From Bacteroidota bacterium (lineage in GTDB: Bacteria; Bacteroidota; Bacteroidia; Bacteroidales; F082), in assembly GCA_014382445.1 (NCBI GenBank), contig JACNJS010000024.1, positions 1 through 34,981 of the forward strand: a DNA stretch of 34,981 bases, written 5' to 3'. The translations under genes were made by a program, and so were the position numbers. Within the stretch, counting starts at the first letter, position 1. Each line of letters starts with the position of its first letter. Below, piece by piece: positions 5,870 to 14,730 of this stretch. Below the pieces are notes generated by a model. The model worked only from the letters and a program-made list of their open reading frames with translations. It did no database searches and was not told the DNA's origin.

Positions 5870-7939
5870 TCAATTTTCCGGTAAAGCATTGCTAACTTTA
5901 ACCCTCTGCCTACCAATAATTTTTGCTTCATTCTGAAGGCTAATGATTAAAAGTTCATAATCATCAATATTATCCGGAGCAGAGACCAACAGATGTTTAG
6001 TCTTATCATCGTAGTTAATCGATTTCCAGAATGCTGTGTTAGCAAAGTTGGGTTTATCTGATTTGGTTGGTATCAACAAAAATGGTATAAACTGTATATC
6101 CGGTTCCAGCGTATTATATTCAACAAAAACACCACCTTTCGAATGCGGTAAACCAGCAAAGTTTCCAGTGTTGGTAGTGATCATAATAACCCCATTGAAC
6201 ATTTGATTTCCATATGCATAAACATGAGTGGATACCTCTATTTTTTCAATCTCAGTTGGTTGTAGCTCCATCAGCTTGTCGATATCGAAAAAAGGTAGAT
6301 GATCGACCAGTACCAGAGGATTATCATATTTTAAATTTAGCTGCTCGTCAAAAACAATTAGTTTATAATAATCATCTTTTTTCTGTGCTCGTACAAATGG
6401 CACCAATTCATTAAATACTTCCTGCGTAGAAGACATTTGGATATAATCGGCTAATACTATCTGCTTCAGATTATTACCAAATGCCGGGCGTACTGTTATC
6501 GGACTTCCAAGGATTTGTTTCCTTCGAATATTAAATATTTTGTTTACCTGATAATTAAAATACAAACTCGTAATCATTTCCTCATACGTAGTATCCGGTA
6601 AAAAAGGTGATGGGAACCAAATTGGAGGAGTTGGGCAAAATCCATTATTTATTATTATTTCCGGTTCCGCCTCCTCATAAGAATTTGTCCCCAGATAAAC
6701 ATCCTGTTGATTAAAAAGGAAGTTTAGCGGGATAACAAAGCTCCCATCTTCAGCTGAGCTAACTGCGTGAAATTGAGGCTGGTCGCCCAATACCGAACAA
6801 TAAAGTAATTTATAGTTCAAAGGTTGCTTATTAATTGGATTAATCAGTTTACCCTGGAGAGTTAATCCGTTTATCTCAGGAACTTCAAAATTCTGATTGT
6901 GCGGTTGTGTTTGAACCAATTGAAGCAAGTTCTCGCTGGCCAATGCAAATGCAATATTTATTTGATCGGTGATATCATCACTATGTAACTGGTTCATTGT
7001 TACATAGCTATCAATATATAAAGGATTGTCGATGAGATATCCCGGTAATAGACTTAACTCATTATTATTGGTCCCTTCTAAAACAAGTGCAATAGCCAAA
7101 GGATATGCCCACGGATCTATTTCTGATAAATCAACCGAAAAATGTTCGCCAGCAACGACCAGACTGTCTGTAAGCTTCGTTTTTGTTTTAACACTTAATG
7201 TTAGTTCAATTTCATCAGATTTACGGGAAGTTATTAATTCGATTGGAATTGTATTAAGATGAAGGGAGTGGCTTAGGAGCGTGTCTCCTGAATTTAGATG
7301 AACCATTAGTTGAACCTCGTTATCCTTCGCCTTTTTGTAGTTGACCTTGCCAAGCCCGTTGGAATAGTATATTATTTCTGTACCAACAGGTTGTTCATTT
7401 ACATATAATTCTACTGTCTTCACTTCCTTTATGAGGGACTCCTTGATCTGGAATGCAATATTTCCATCAGGCATCGTGGCAGCACTAATTAGTTCCTCTT
7501 TAGCAGGCAAAACACCGGAAGAAAGAGGATGAGCAGGGTTTACAACAGAAATGATAACAGAGGTCATTTGCCACACAGGAAAATTTTCCTGATACCGAGT
7601 ATAAGCTCTCAGAATATAATACCCTGTATTTGCCTGCTCGGGTATAATTATCTGACCATTAATAACTCCTTTTGCAATGTTGATTTTTTGAGAAACTACT
7701 AATTGATTATCATTGCTGAACAATTCAATATACAACACCTTGCTCAGTAAAACGGAAGTATCTGAAGGAACTGTGTAAGAGGCACTAAACCATATTGGTT
7801 CACCGGAAATGTACAAACTTCTATCAGTTGCGATTGTGATTTGTTCAAAATTTTGAATTGCATTTTGCGAAAAAACATTTTCATACCGAAACAGTATCAG
7901 TATTAAAAATAGAGTCGAATATTTGAGTAAAGATGACAT
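5870..7939 (-). CDS. exported MG2-domain protein with a TonB-plug-like segment, no barrel
   Basis: The 689-aa product has a signal peptide (1-25, ending VFSQ). A macroglobulin-like MG2 domain follows at about 32-132 (ATDRSLYISGEPIWFSASY; QANTGYYILRAYT). A carboxypeptidase-regulatory-like beta domain is at about 358-418 (LQGKLINPINKQPLNYKL). The segment at about 540-592, from PLVLVDHLPFFDIDKL to FNGVIMITT, resembles the end of a TonB-receptor plug domain. No beta-barrel follows, only about 97 more residues. It is the last gene of the operon with the receptor and two DUF4249 lipoproteins, 16 nt after the second. It may be a periplasmic or surface partner of the receptor. Domain reading is by pattern; function is unknown. 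Confidence 0.75.
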   Translation of the reverse strand: MSSLLKYSTLFLILILFRYENVFSQNAIQNFEQITIATDRSLYISGEPIWFSASYTVPSDTSVLLSKVLYIELFSNDNQLVVSQKINIAKGVINGQIIIPEQANTGYYILRAYTRYQENFPVWQMTSVIISVVNPAHPLSSGVLPAKEELISAATMPDGNIAFQIKESLIKEVKTVELYVNEQPVGTEIIYYSNGLGKVNYKKAKDNEVQLMVHLNSGDTLLSHSLHLNTIPIELITSRKSDEIELTLSVKTKTKLTDSLVVAGEHFSVDLSEIDPWAYPLAIALVLEGTNNNELSLLPGYLIDNPLYIDSYVTMNQLHSDDITDQINIAFALASENLLQLVQTQPHNQNFEVPEINGLTLQGKLINPINKQPLNYKLLYCSVLGDQPQFHAVSSAEDGSFVIPLNFLFNQQDVYLGTNSYEEAEPEIIINNGFCPTPPIWFPSPFLPDTTYEEMITSLYFNYQVNKIFNIRRKQILGSPITVRPAFGNNLKQIVLADYIQMSSTQEVFNELVPFVRAQKKDDYYKLIVFDEQLNLKYDNPLVLVDHLPFFDIDKLMELQPTEIEKIEVSTHVYAYGNQMFNGVIMITTNTGNFAGLPHSKGGVFVEYNTLEPDIQFIPFLLIPTKSDKPNFANTAFWKSINYDDKTKHLLVSAPDNIDDYELLIISLQNEAKIIGRQRVKVSNALPEN

Positions 7940-7955
7940 AGAATTGTTGTTAATT

Positions 7956-9098
7956 TTACCAGAAATCTGGAGGAATTATATTACCACCTTCCAAACGGCA
8001 ATCAAAGCATACTTCCTGTGCAGCACCTGCTAAGCCTCTATCTGGGATAATTGTTAAATAAATGGGCCAAAATTCTGGATTACTGAAATTAATATATGCT
8101 AAGGCCTCAAAATCAGGTTCGCAAATATCATAATAAAAGCGTAACCCCGGGCGCCTTACAAAAATTCGTTTTTCGGTAACTCCTGCAATAGTAAAATAAC
8201 CTAATACAGGTTCATTAGCATTATTCACATTATGAATATTTCCCACGATTTGAATAGGCTGCTGTGAGTACAGATTTCCCTGTTCAATGTCCTGCTGACG
8301 TAACGCATCCCAAAAATTAAAAGCATCTTCCGAAATGGATAACTGTTTAACAAGCAAACTGTACTTAATACTTAACATCTTTGTTTTAGTCGAAATAAAA
8401 TTTAAAGGAAAATTTATAATTACGGGCGGGTCAAGGTATTCTGTGGAGTAAGTAAAAATTTCATTCACATTGGTTGTACGCCAACAAGTACGTAACGAAT
8501 CAGGGTCAGGATATGGAATAATCGCCCCATCCCATATATAGTCAATGTCAAATGTGGATTTGTATTCATAAGTATGGGATAATTTCCATAGGTAATAACA
8601 AGTGTCCGCTGTGTTGCTATGGTTGTCAATGTAAAACTGATATCCATGCTTTTCTTTTTTGTCGCTTATATACTCAGGGGATTCCAGCAAACCGTATAAA
8701 GAGTCAATCGGTGAAGGAGACGTTAATCGGCAAATATCCGATATGTAGTTTCTACCATTGGGTAATAATATATGTAATTGATATGAATTGCCAACATTAC
8801 CACGAAAAAAACTATCATGCACTTGATATGTTCCTGGTTCCATTTCAATTAAATACGTTTTTATTTGATCTTCATCAGTAATATACAATTCGCCGCCGCT
8901 TACTGGTGTCAATTCTAAATTGTTGATTGCACTTGAAACAGATAACTTTACTACTACCGGCTCGTCTCCATTGGTTAGCATCCCATCCACCACAAGAATA
9001 TTTTCATACTTGGTAATATCCGGCCAGTATTTTTCCACACAAGATGTTATGCTAAATAGTAGAAATAGTATTGCTATTATGTTCTTAATCTGCTTCAT
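7956..9098 (-). CDS. DUF4249 lipoprotein, second tandem copy
   Basis: This 380-aa lipoprotein has the signal MKQIKNIIAILFLLFSITSC, with the lipobox Cys at residue 20. KYWPDITKYENILVVDGMLT and the C-terminal CFDCRLEGGNIIPPDFW are typical of DUF4249. These proteins are regularly encoded beside TonB-dependent receptors; their function is not known. It is a close paralogue of the gene upstream (9230-10369), matching along the whole length by eye, so it arose by tandem duplication. A 131-nt gap with a TATATTTG -7 box (9194-9201) precedes it, so it may have an extra promoter. The MG2 gene follows after 16 nt. Confidence 0.88.
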   Translation of the reverse strand: MKQIKNIIAILFLLFSITSCVEKYWPDITKYENILVVDGMLTNGDEPVVVKLSVSSAINNLELTPVSGGELYITDEDQIKTYLIEMEPGTYQVHDSFFRGNVGNSYQLHILLPNGRNYISDICRLTSPSPIDSLYGLLESPEYISDKKEKHGYQFYIDNHSNTADTCYYLWKLSHTYEYKSTFDIDYIWDGAIIPYPDPDSLRTCWRTTNVNEIFTYSTEYLDPPVIINFPLNFISTKTKMLSIKYSLLVKQLSISEDAFNFWDALRQQDIEQGNLYSQQPIQIVGNIHNVNNANEPVLGYFTIAGVTEKRIFVRRPGLRFYYDICEPDFEALAYINFSNPEFWPIYLTIIPDRGLAGAAQEVCFDCRLEGGNIIPPDFW

Positions 9099-9193
9099 TT
9101 CCTGTTAAAGTAGTAAGTTAGTCAAAACATGGTTTTCATTTATGGTCATTTACAGTAATGAGGTTCTTTACATATTGAAATATCCTTATCAAA

Positions 9194-9201
9194 CAAATAT
9201 A
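9194..9201 (-). promoter_or_regulatory. possible internal -7 box before the second DUF4249 gene
   Basis: CAAATATA on the plus strand is TATATTTG on the minus strand, an exact TAnnTTTG match in the 131-nt gap between the two paralogues. It leaves a leader of about 96 nt. No good TTTG lies at -33. Confidence 0.35.
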
Positions 9202-9229
9202 GGGATTATCCTATTTAATTCATAGTATA

Positions 9230-10369
9230 TTACTCCCAAAAATCCGGAGGAGTTAATGAACCGCCATCTAAACGGCAATCGAAACAAGATTCCTTGATGC
9301 CTAATGCCATACCAGCGTCCTGAACATAAGTAATATAGATCGGCCACAACTCTTCAGGCTCGAACCTTAAAAAACGCATTCCTTCATAATCCGGAGCACA
9401 CTCACCATGGTAGAAAACTAACGGTGGATGGTTTAAATAGATGCGTTTTTCAGTAACACCGGCAACCGTAAAATAGCCTAATACCGGTTCTTCAGTATTA
9501 GCTACATTTTGTACATTACCTCTAATCTGGATAGGCTGTTGTGAATAAAGGTTTCCTTGATCAATATTTTGTTGCTGTAAAGCATTCCAAAAATCAAATG
9601 CTCTTTTAGATATGTATAACTGTTTAACAAGCAAGCTGTACCTAATGCTTAACATCTTTGTTTCGGTTGAAACATAATTTAAAGGAAAACGTGTAATTAC
9701 AGGCTTATCAAGGTATTTTGTAGTGAATGTGAAAATTTCATTCACCTCTGTTGTTCGCCAGCATGTACGGAGCGAATCAGGATTAGGATAGGGAATAAAC
9801 GCACCTTCCCATGTATAATCAAGAGTAAAAGAAGCGCGATATTTATAAGTTTGAGTTAGTCTCCATAGGTAAAAAGAAGTGTCGTTGTTGCTATGGTTGT
9901 CGATATAAAACTGAATTCCATGCAAATCGTGATAGCTGTTTGGATTTGCGAAAGATTCAATATTTCCGTAAACTGAATCGATAGGCGAAGGTGCTGACAA
10001 CGAACAAATATCTGAAACGTAGTTTTGTCCGTTTGGTAAAGATATGTGTAACTGATATGAACTACCAACTTCTCCGCTGAACGATTCATCCTCCACCTGA
10101 TATGTACCTGGTTCTATTTCAGTCAACGATATTTCCTCATGATTTTCATCGGTTATATATAATTCACCACCTGTTAACGGGATCAAAGCACCATTGTTAA
10201 TTGCGCTTGAAACAGATAATCGAACAATAACAGGGTCGTTTCCATTGGTAAGCAGCCCATCTACTACCAGCACATTTTCATACTTTTTAATATCCGGCCA
10301 ATATTTATCTATACATGAGCTCATGCCCCAGACCAAACATAATATTATTATGATGTTCCTAATCTGCAT
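9230..10369 (-). CDS. DUF4249 lipoprotein, first tandem copy
   Basis: This 379-aa outer-membrane lipoprotein candidate has the signal MQIRNIIIILCLVWGMSSC, with lipobox Cys19. It shares KYWPDIKKYENVLVVDGLLT, LSVSSAINN, GGELYITDE and the C-terminal ESCFDCRLDGGSLTPPDFW with its downstream copy. I start it at the ATG at 10369. The frame is open up to 10480, but only this start puts the signal peptide at the N-terminus, and it overlaps the receptor stop by 11 nt, which implies translational coupling. DUF4249 proteins accompany TonB-dependent receptors in Bacteroidota; whether they bind substrate is unproven. Confidence 0.88.
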   Translation of the reverse strand: MQIRNIIIILCLVWGMSSCIDKYWPDIKKYENVLVVDGLLTNGNDPVIVRLSVSSAINNGALIPLTGGELYITDENHEEISLTEIEPGTYQVEDESFSGEVGSSYQLHISLPNGQNYVSDICSLSAPSPIDSVYGNIESFANPNSYHDLHGIQFYIDNHSNNDTSFYLWRLTQTYKYRASFTLDYTWEGAFIPYPNPDSLRTCWRTTEVNEIFTFTTKYLDKPVITRFPLNYVSTETKMLSIRYSLLVKQLYISKRAFDFWNALQQQNIDQGNLYSQQPIQIRGNVQNVANTEEPVLGYFTVAGVTEKRIYLNHPPLVFYHGECAPDYEGMRFLRFEPEELWPIYITYVQDAGMALGIKESCFDCRLDGGSLTPPDFWE

Positions 10370-13148
10370 AATTCCCAAGTTTAAAGTCGTAAGTAATTGA
10401 AAATATCTGTGTTCCGAAAATTGACATCTTATACCCGTTAATCTTACCGTCTTCCGATTTAAAATAAACCGAATATGCATTTTTTCTTCCTGTTAGGTTA
10501 TAAACCGAAAAAATAAAATTTCCGTGCGCCAGTTTTTTTGATAAGAGGTTTCCTTCAATTTTTAAAGCAAGGTCTATTCTAAAATAATCAGGAATCCGGT
10601 ATTCATTACGTTGACTGTAGTGTAGTATTTTCTGACCGTCGAGGTAATAAATTGCCGTGGGATATGTTATTGGCCTACCTGATGAATAAATAAGGTTTCC
10701 AGATAGAATAAATCTTCTGGACACTTTGAAATTAGCTACCACGTTTAATGTATGCGGATGTTCGTAATTTGATGAATACCGCTGTCCGAAATTGATAATT
10801 TCGCCGGTTATTTTATTATCCACAAGTACTGATGAATTAGAATAGGTGTAGTTAATCCATCCGTTTAGCTTTCCAAAAGGCTTTTTGATCATCATTTCAA
10901 TCCCATAAGCATTGAGTTTCCCTTGCAGCACGTCCCACTCAACTATTTTACTGGTTAGCAGGTTGGCACCATCTTTATATTCTACCAAATTGTTTACAAT
11001 CTTATAATACCCTTCAACTGAGCCTTCAAAGTTTTTTCCAAAGTTGGCATACACACCTGCTGAAAATTGATCACCAATCATGGGCTTAATATTATAATCA
11101 GCCAATTTCCAAGTATCGGTAGGTGAAAGAGCAATAGTGTTGCTCAACATAAAAATATATTGATGTAAACGATTATATCCGGCCTTTAACGAAAGATTTG
11201 GATTAAGTATAAATATTGCTGATAATCGATAATCGAGTCCCCCATATGTTTTTATCGGTTTGTTATTGCCAAAATGAATCGTATCTACAATGGTGGTTGG
11301 AGATAAAGGCGCATTGGGTAAATAGTTATAAACCGTTTGAGGACCAAGATAAGAATACAGATTATAGCGTAATCCACCAAGCAGAGTAACTAATGGGGAA
11401 ATTTTCCATTCATCACTTAGGTATAGTGCTGATTCGATTGCTTTCTCGGTGCCAAAATCTATGGGTGTTACTATCGATAGGTCGTTAAGAGGTAAATGTG
11501 CTCCTCGATCCAGCATGTACAGAATGCCCGAAACTCCTGTATTAATGGTATGTTTATCATTTGGTCGCAAGTGTAGATCAAGATTCACCTCATTATGGTT
11601 TAGCCTGTAATTTTGTTTGTAAGCTGCAATTTCCAGTTCCGAATTCTGCTCTTCAAATTCATAATCGGAGTATACAAACCGTAGATTTAGATCGTGTTTA
11701 TGCTTGAAACCATGAAGCCAATCAATCGATGCACCCTGATTTTTAAATTCATAATTTGTGCTGTTAGCTAGTTTTATACGGTCTTCGCTATAATAACCAA
11801 ACAGTTTTAGCTTATTTTTTGTGTTTATCCTTGCATCAAAGCCCAGCACTACATCACCGAAGTAAGCTTTTGAATCTCTTATTTCGGGGTCTTTTACCAT
11901 CTGTAATACCCAATCAGAATACGTGGATCTAATTCCGGCAATATAGCTTACTTTATTTTTTAGTATAGGACCTTCAACCATCAATCTCGCTGTAATCGGA
12001 CTGATGCCGCCACGAGCCGAAAACTGTTCCATATTTCCTGTTTTTGTGGTAATATCAAAAATCGAACTCAATCTTCCGCCAAAGCGCGCCGGGATACTGC
12101 CTTTATACAGAGTGAAATTATCGATAATATCAGGATTGAAAGCGGAAAAGAATCCGAACAAATGTGAAGTGTTATACACCGGTGTGTTTTCAATATAAAA
12201 GAGGTTTTGATCAGCAGAACTTCCCCTGACGTTGAAACCTGCAGCGCCCTCTCCAATAGTATTAACCCCGGGAAGAAGGAGTGCAACTTTTATAATATCC
12301 TGTTCTCCCAGCACTACAGGAATTTCCTTGATCATCTTGCCCGATATTTTTTCAAACCCCATTTGGGTTCCTCTTATATTATCATTTTGAGAAGATTTTA
12401 CTTCTACCTCCTGTAACAGATATAGATTTTGATCCAGAGTCAAATTTAAAGTCCCAGAAGATTGCATGTCTATTTTCACCATGCGCTCGATGCTTTCCAG
12501 GCTTCTAAATGTAAGAGTGTATTTTTCAGGTAACAATTCCAATTGATAATAGCCGTTCTCATCAGTTGCTGTTCCCGTTTTTAATTCGTTTACATAAATG
12601 GTTCCTCCAATTATGGGCTGACCATCGAATGCATTTGTTACTATTCCCGACAGCTTGCATTTTTTTTGTTGCTTTCGACGATCGCGATTGCCAATCACAA
12701 TTGTTTTAGCAACATAAACATTACTTGTTGTCAGCTGGCCATCACTACTTTTTTGCTGAAACATCTGTTGATCTGCCAAAGCTTTGGCATCCACACGGTT
12801 AAAAAACCCAACAGGAAGTTGTGTTTTAATTGATATTCCTTCGGTTATAAAAAATGTACTGTGTCCATCAGTGGCTACATGAAAACCGAGAGGTTCCAGG
12901 TTCATTTTCAATACTGTTATTAACGATAACGAATCTGAGGCTATTTCCATCCTAAACTCAGGCATTGAATCAGCTTGTACGTAATATTTTACGATAAGAA
13001 CCTCAGTTGTATGATCCATGAATTCGATCCAGGTGCTGTTATTTAAGGATGCGGGAACAGTATATTTCTCGGCTTGCCCAAAGGATGTGATAGGCCATAA
13101 CAGGTTAATTATCAAAAATAAACATATATGGAATCTAACTTTACTCAT
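10359..13148 (-). CDS. TonB-dependent outer-membrane receptor with STN and carboxypeptidase-regulatory domains
   Basis: This 929-aa active-transport porin of the outer membrane has a signal peptide at 1-25 (ITSFGQ). An STN (secretin/TonB short N-terminal) domain spans about 30-100. A carboxypeptidase D regulatory-like domain is at about 165-250 (LSGIVTNAFDGQPIIGGTIY; GTATDENGYYQLEL). A plug follows at about 260-385 (PGVNTIGEGAAGFNVRGSS; LYKGSIPARFGGRLSSIFDI), then a 22-strand-type barrel to a terminal region ending FSITYDFKLGNYAD. An STN domain often signals to a FecR/ECF pair, but none is adjacent. The start overlaps the upstream gene by 8 nt and the end overlaps the DUF4249 start by 11 nt. 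No SusD-like partner is present, so it is not a classical SusCD pair. The substrate is unknown. Confidence 0.93.
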   Translation of the reverse strand: MSKVRFHICLFLIINLLWPITSFGQAEKYTVPASLNNSTWIEFMDHTTEVLIVKYYVQADSMPEFRMEIASDSLSLITVLKMNLEPLGFHVATDGHSTFFITEGISIKTQLPVGFFNRVDAKALADQQMFQQKSSDGQLTTSNVYVAKTIVIGNRDRRKQQKKCKLSGIVTNAFDGQPIIGGTIYVNELKTGTATDENGYYQLELLPEKYTLTFRSLESIERMVKIDMQSSGTLNLTLDQNLYLLQEVEVKSSQNDNIRGTQMGFEKISGKMIKEIPVVLGEQDIIKVALLLPGVNTIGEGAAGFNVRGSSADQNLFYIENTPVYNTSHLFGFFSAFNPDIIDNFTLYKGSIPARFGGRLSSIFDITTKTGNMEQFSARGGISPITARLMVEGPILKNKVSYIAGIRSTYSDWVLQMVKDPEIRDSKAYFGDVVLGFDARINTKNKLKLFGYYSEDRIKLANSTNYEFKNQGASIDWLHGFKHKHDLNLRFVYSDYEFEEQNSELEIAAYKQNYRLNHNEVNLDLHLRPNDKHTINTGVSGILYMLDRGAHLPLNDLSIVTPIDFGTEKAIESALYLSDEWKISPLVTLLGGLRYNLYSYLGPQTVYNYLPNAPLSPTTIVDTIHFGNNKPIKTYGGLDYRLSAIFILNPNLSLKAGYNRLHQYIFMLSNTIALSPTDTWKLADYNIKPMIGDQFSAGVYANFGKNFEGSVEGYYKIVNNLVEYKDGANLLTSKIVEWDVLQGKLNAYGIEMMIKKPFGKLNGWINYTYSNSSVLVDNKITGEIINFGQRYSSNYEHPHTLNVVANFKVSRRFILSGNLIYSSGRPITYPTAIYYLDGQKILHYSQRNEYRIPDYFRIDLALKIEGNLLSKKLAHGNFIFSVYNLTGRKNAYSVYFKSEDGKINGYKMSIFGTQIFSITYDFKLGNYAD

Positions 13149-13905
13149 CTGCTTTTTCCTGTTGTTGATTATAAAAATCCATGAGTTGTTCCAGTTGCTC
13201 GGGTGTAGCTTTTAATAGGTTTATTTTATGCTGCCTGAGGTAGGTCGATATTTCTTTTCGTGCTGCGGGAAATGTTTTTAGAAAGGTTTTCTCTGAATAA
13301 ATCTTCACTATAGTGTTTTCTGACGCCAGAAATAGAGATCCTTTTGTGCTGCTAAATTTGCCCATAGGATTTCTTTGATTGTATCGACTAATGAATTCTT
13401 TATTGTAAGCTATCAACATTCGATACTTGCCTTTATTAACAGCCATCATGTATGGATATTTGCTTTGAAGACCTAATTTTGCCGGAACTACGAAAAAGTA
13501 ATTGGTTAGTAAAAACGAATCAATCAGCACATCGCTAAGGCCAATATATAATCTTGCACCATCGGGTGAAGTGTGTAGCAAAATCAATTGCTGGTGTGCA
13601 ATGTCATAATTCAGGTTAACTCCATGAAATGAAAATCCTCTGGTAAAAACTGTACCCTTTTCAAATTCCGCAGAAAACAAAAAAGGATTGCCTGAAGCCA
13701 GTCGGTTGGGTTGATAGTAAACTGATCCGTTAACCAATAAATCGCTCGATCCATATATCTTTTGTGTTGAGTCGATAAATGAATGAATGTTATGATTTAC
13801 ATTTTGCGATTGACCGTTTAGGGTCAAAAGTAGGCTTGGAAGGCAAACTATCATGATGAATAAACCTTTACGAGAAGGTATAATCAATTTTGCTGATATG
13901 AGCAT
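13141..13905 (-). CDS. exported protein of unknown function, first gene of the receptor operon
   Basis: No family was recognised. The 254-aa protein has an N-terminal hydrophobic signal (LFIMIVCLPSLLLTLNGQSQ), so it is likely periplasmic or surface-exposed. The middle is beta-rich. The C-terminal 60 residues are helical and charged and end in DFYNQQQEKADE. The ATG at 13905 gives a long n-region; a second ATG 17 codons in (13854) would give a tighter signal peptide. It overlaps the receptor start by 8 nt (GATGAGTAA), so the two are translationally coupled and probably work together. A TAAATTTG box lies about 140 nt upstream. Confidence 0.72.
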   Translation of the reverse strand: MLISAKLIIPSRKGLFIMIVCLPSLLLTLNGQSQNVNHNIHSFIDSTQKIYGSSDLLVNGSVYYQPNRLASGNPFLFSAEFEKGTVFTRGFSFHGVNLNYDIAHQQLILLHTSPDGARLYIGLSDVLIDSFLLTNYFFVVPAKLGLQSKYPYMMAVNKGKYRMLIAYNKEFISRYNQRNPMGKFSSTKGSLFLASENTIVKIYSEKTFLKTFPAARKEISTYLRQHKINLLKATPEQLEQLMDFYNQQQEKADE

Positions 13906-13921
13906 ATTAATCTGCTTTAAA

Positions 13922-13941
13922 GGTGATTACAATTAATCACC
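13922..13941. promoter_or_regulatory. small inverted repeat just upstream of the receptor operon
   Basis: GGTGATT (13922-13928) and AATCACC (13935-13941) form a 7-bp perfect inverted repeat with a 6-nt spacer, 17 nt before the ATG at 13905. It could be an operator or leader hairpin. Confidence 0.35.
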
Positions 13942-14044
13942 AGTTAATTCAAAAATATTTAGTTGAGGTAAACGATTGCCTGTATCAGTCATGCTTTATC
14001 TCGCCTTTGAGGGATTATTGAGTACCTTTAATAATAAATTTTGT

Positions 14045-14052
14045 CAAATTTA
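14045..14052 (-). promoter_or_regulatory. -7 box for the receptor operon
   Basis: CAAATTTA on the plus strand is TAAATTTG on the minus strand, a match to TAnnTTTG in the 240-nt gap between the Crp-like gene and the operon. It would leave a 140-nt leader that includes the 13922-13941 inverted repeat. No clear -33 element was seen. Confidence 0.35.
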
Positions 14053-14145
14053 GTAACTTTCGTATACATTTAGGTCTTTTTAAAAAGTTTGTTTAGGAAA
14101 AAATTATTAGAGAATAGAGGTTGTGTTTTCTACAACAAAAAGTTG

Positions 14146-14730
14146 TTATTGTTTAATAATTTTCCTTATTCTACTTAAACTTTCGGGAGTAATGCCCAGG
14201 TATGACGCAAGATACTTCTGAGGAATTTGCTGTATCAGGTTATTATCATTTTTCAGCAATTCATTATAGTGATCCTCAGCAGTTTTGCTGTGCATTTGTA
14301 GTTCTTTCATTTCGCGCTGAACATACAACATTTCCAGCATTCTACGTCCAATCCGGTCGGCAATAGCCGACTCATCATAAAGGCTTTGCATATCATTATA
14401 CGATATCCTGAAAACTTTTACATCACTTAAAGCCTCAACATTTACCAGTGAAGGTGTGCGGGTGATAAAAGAAGCGTACGAGTTAAAAACAGAAACAGGG
14501 AAATTAAATCTGAGCGTATATTCCTTATCATTCTGAAACTGAAAAATACGAGTTACGCCTTCAACCATAAAATACATGAAATTTTCAACTTCACCGGTTC
14601 GCAAGAGAAGTTCATTTTTTTGATATTCCTTGTAGGTCAGCCGCTTATCAAAAAGTTGCCATTCCTCATCTGAATTAGGGACTATGCTATTGATAAAACC
14701 ACGAATTTTTTCCAAGTACAATTTTTTCAT
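14146..14730 (-). CDS. Crp/Fnr-family transcriptional regulator
   Basis: This cyclic-nucleotide-binding-fold regulator has an N-terminal beta-roll (LTYKEYQKNELLLRTGEVENFMYFMVEGVTRIF, split about residues 33-65 from this start). A dimer helix (RIGRRMLEMLYVQREMKELQMH) follows, and a C-terminal winged helix with recognition segment QKYLASYLGITPESLSRIRK. From the ATG at 14730 it is 194 aa, the usual size for Bacteroidota members of this family. The frame remains open upstream to a GTG at 14943, but those codons encode a serine-hydrolase remnant, not a regulator domain. A 14-bp FNR-box-like palindrome (14732-14745) abuts the start. It lies upstream of the receptor operon on the same strand, a possible target. 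Confidence 0.85.
   Translation of the reverse strand: MKKLYLEKIRGFINSIVPNSDEEWQLFDKRLTYKEYQKNELLLRTGEVENFMYFMVEGVTRIFQFQNDKEYTLRFNFPVSVFNSYASFITRTPSLVNVEALSDVKVFRISYNDMQSLYDESAIADRIGRRMLEMLYVQREMKELQMHSKTAEDHYNELLKNDNNLIQQIPQKYLASYLGITPESLSRIRKIIKQ

Noticed and set aside
5870-13905. Polysaccharide utilisation locus (SusCD type)
   Set aside because: The receptor has no SusD partner and no glycoside hydrolases are nearby; the lipoproteins are DUF4249.
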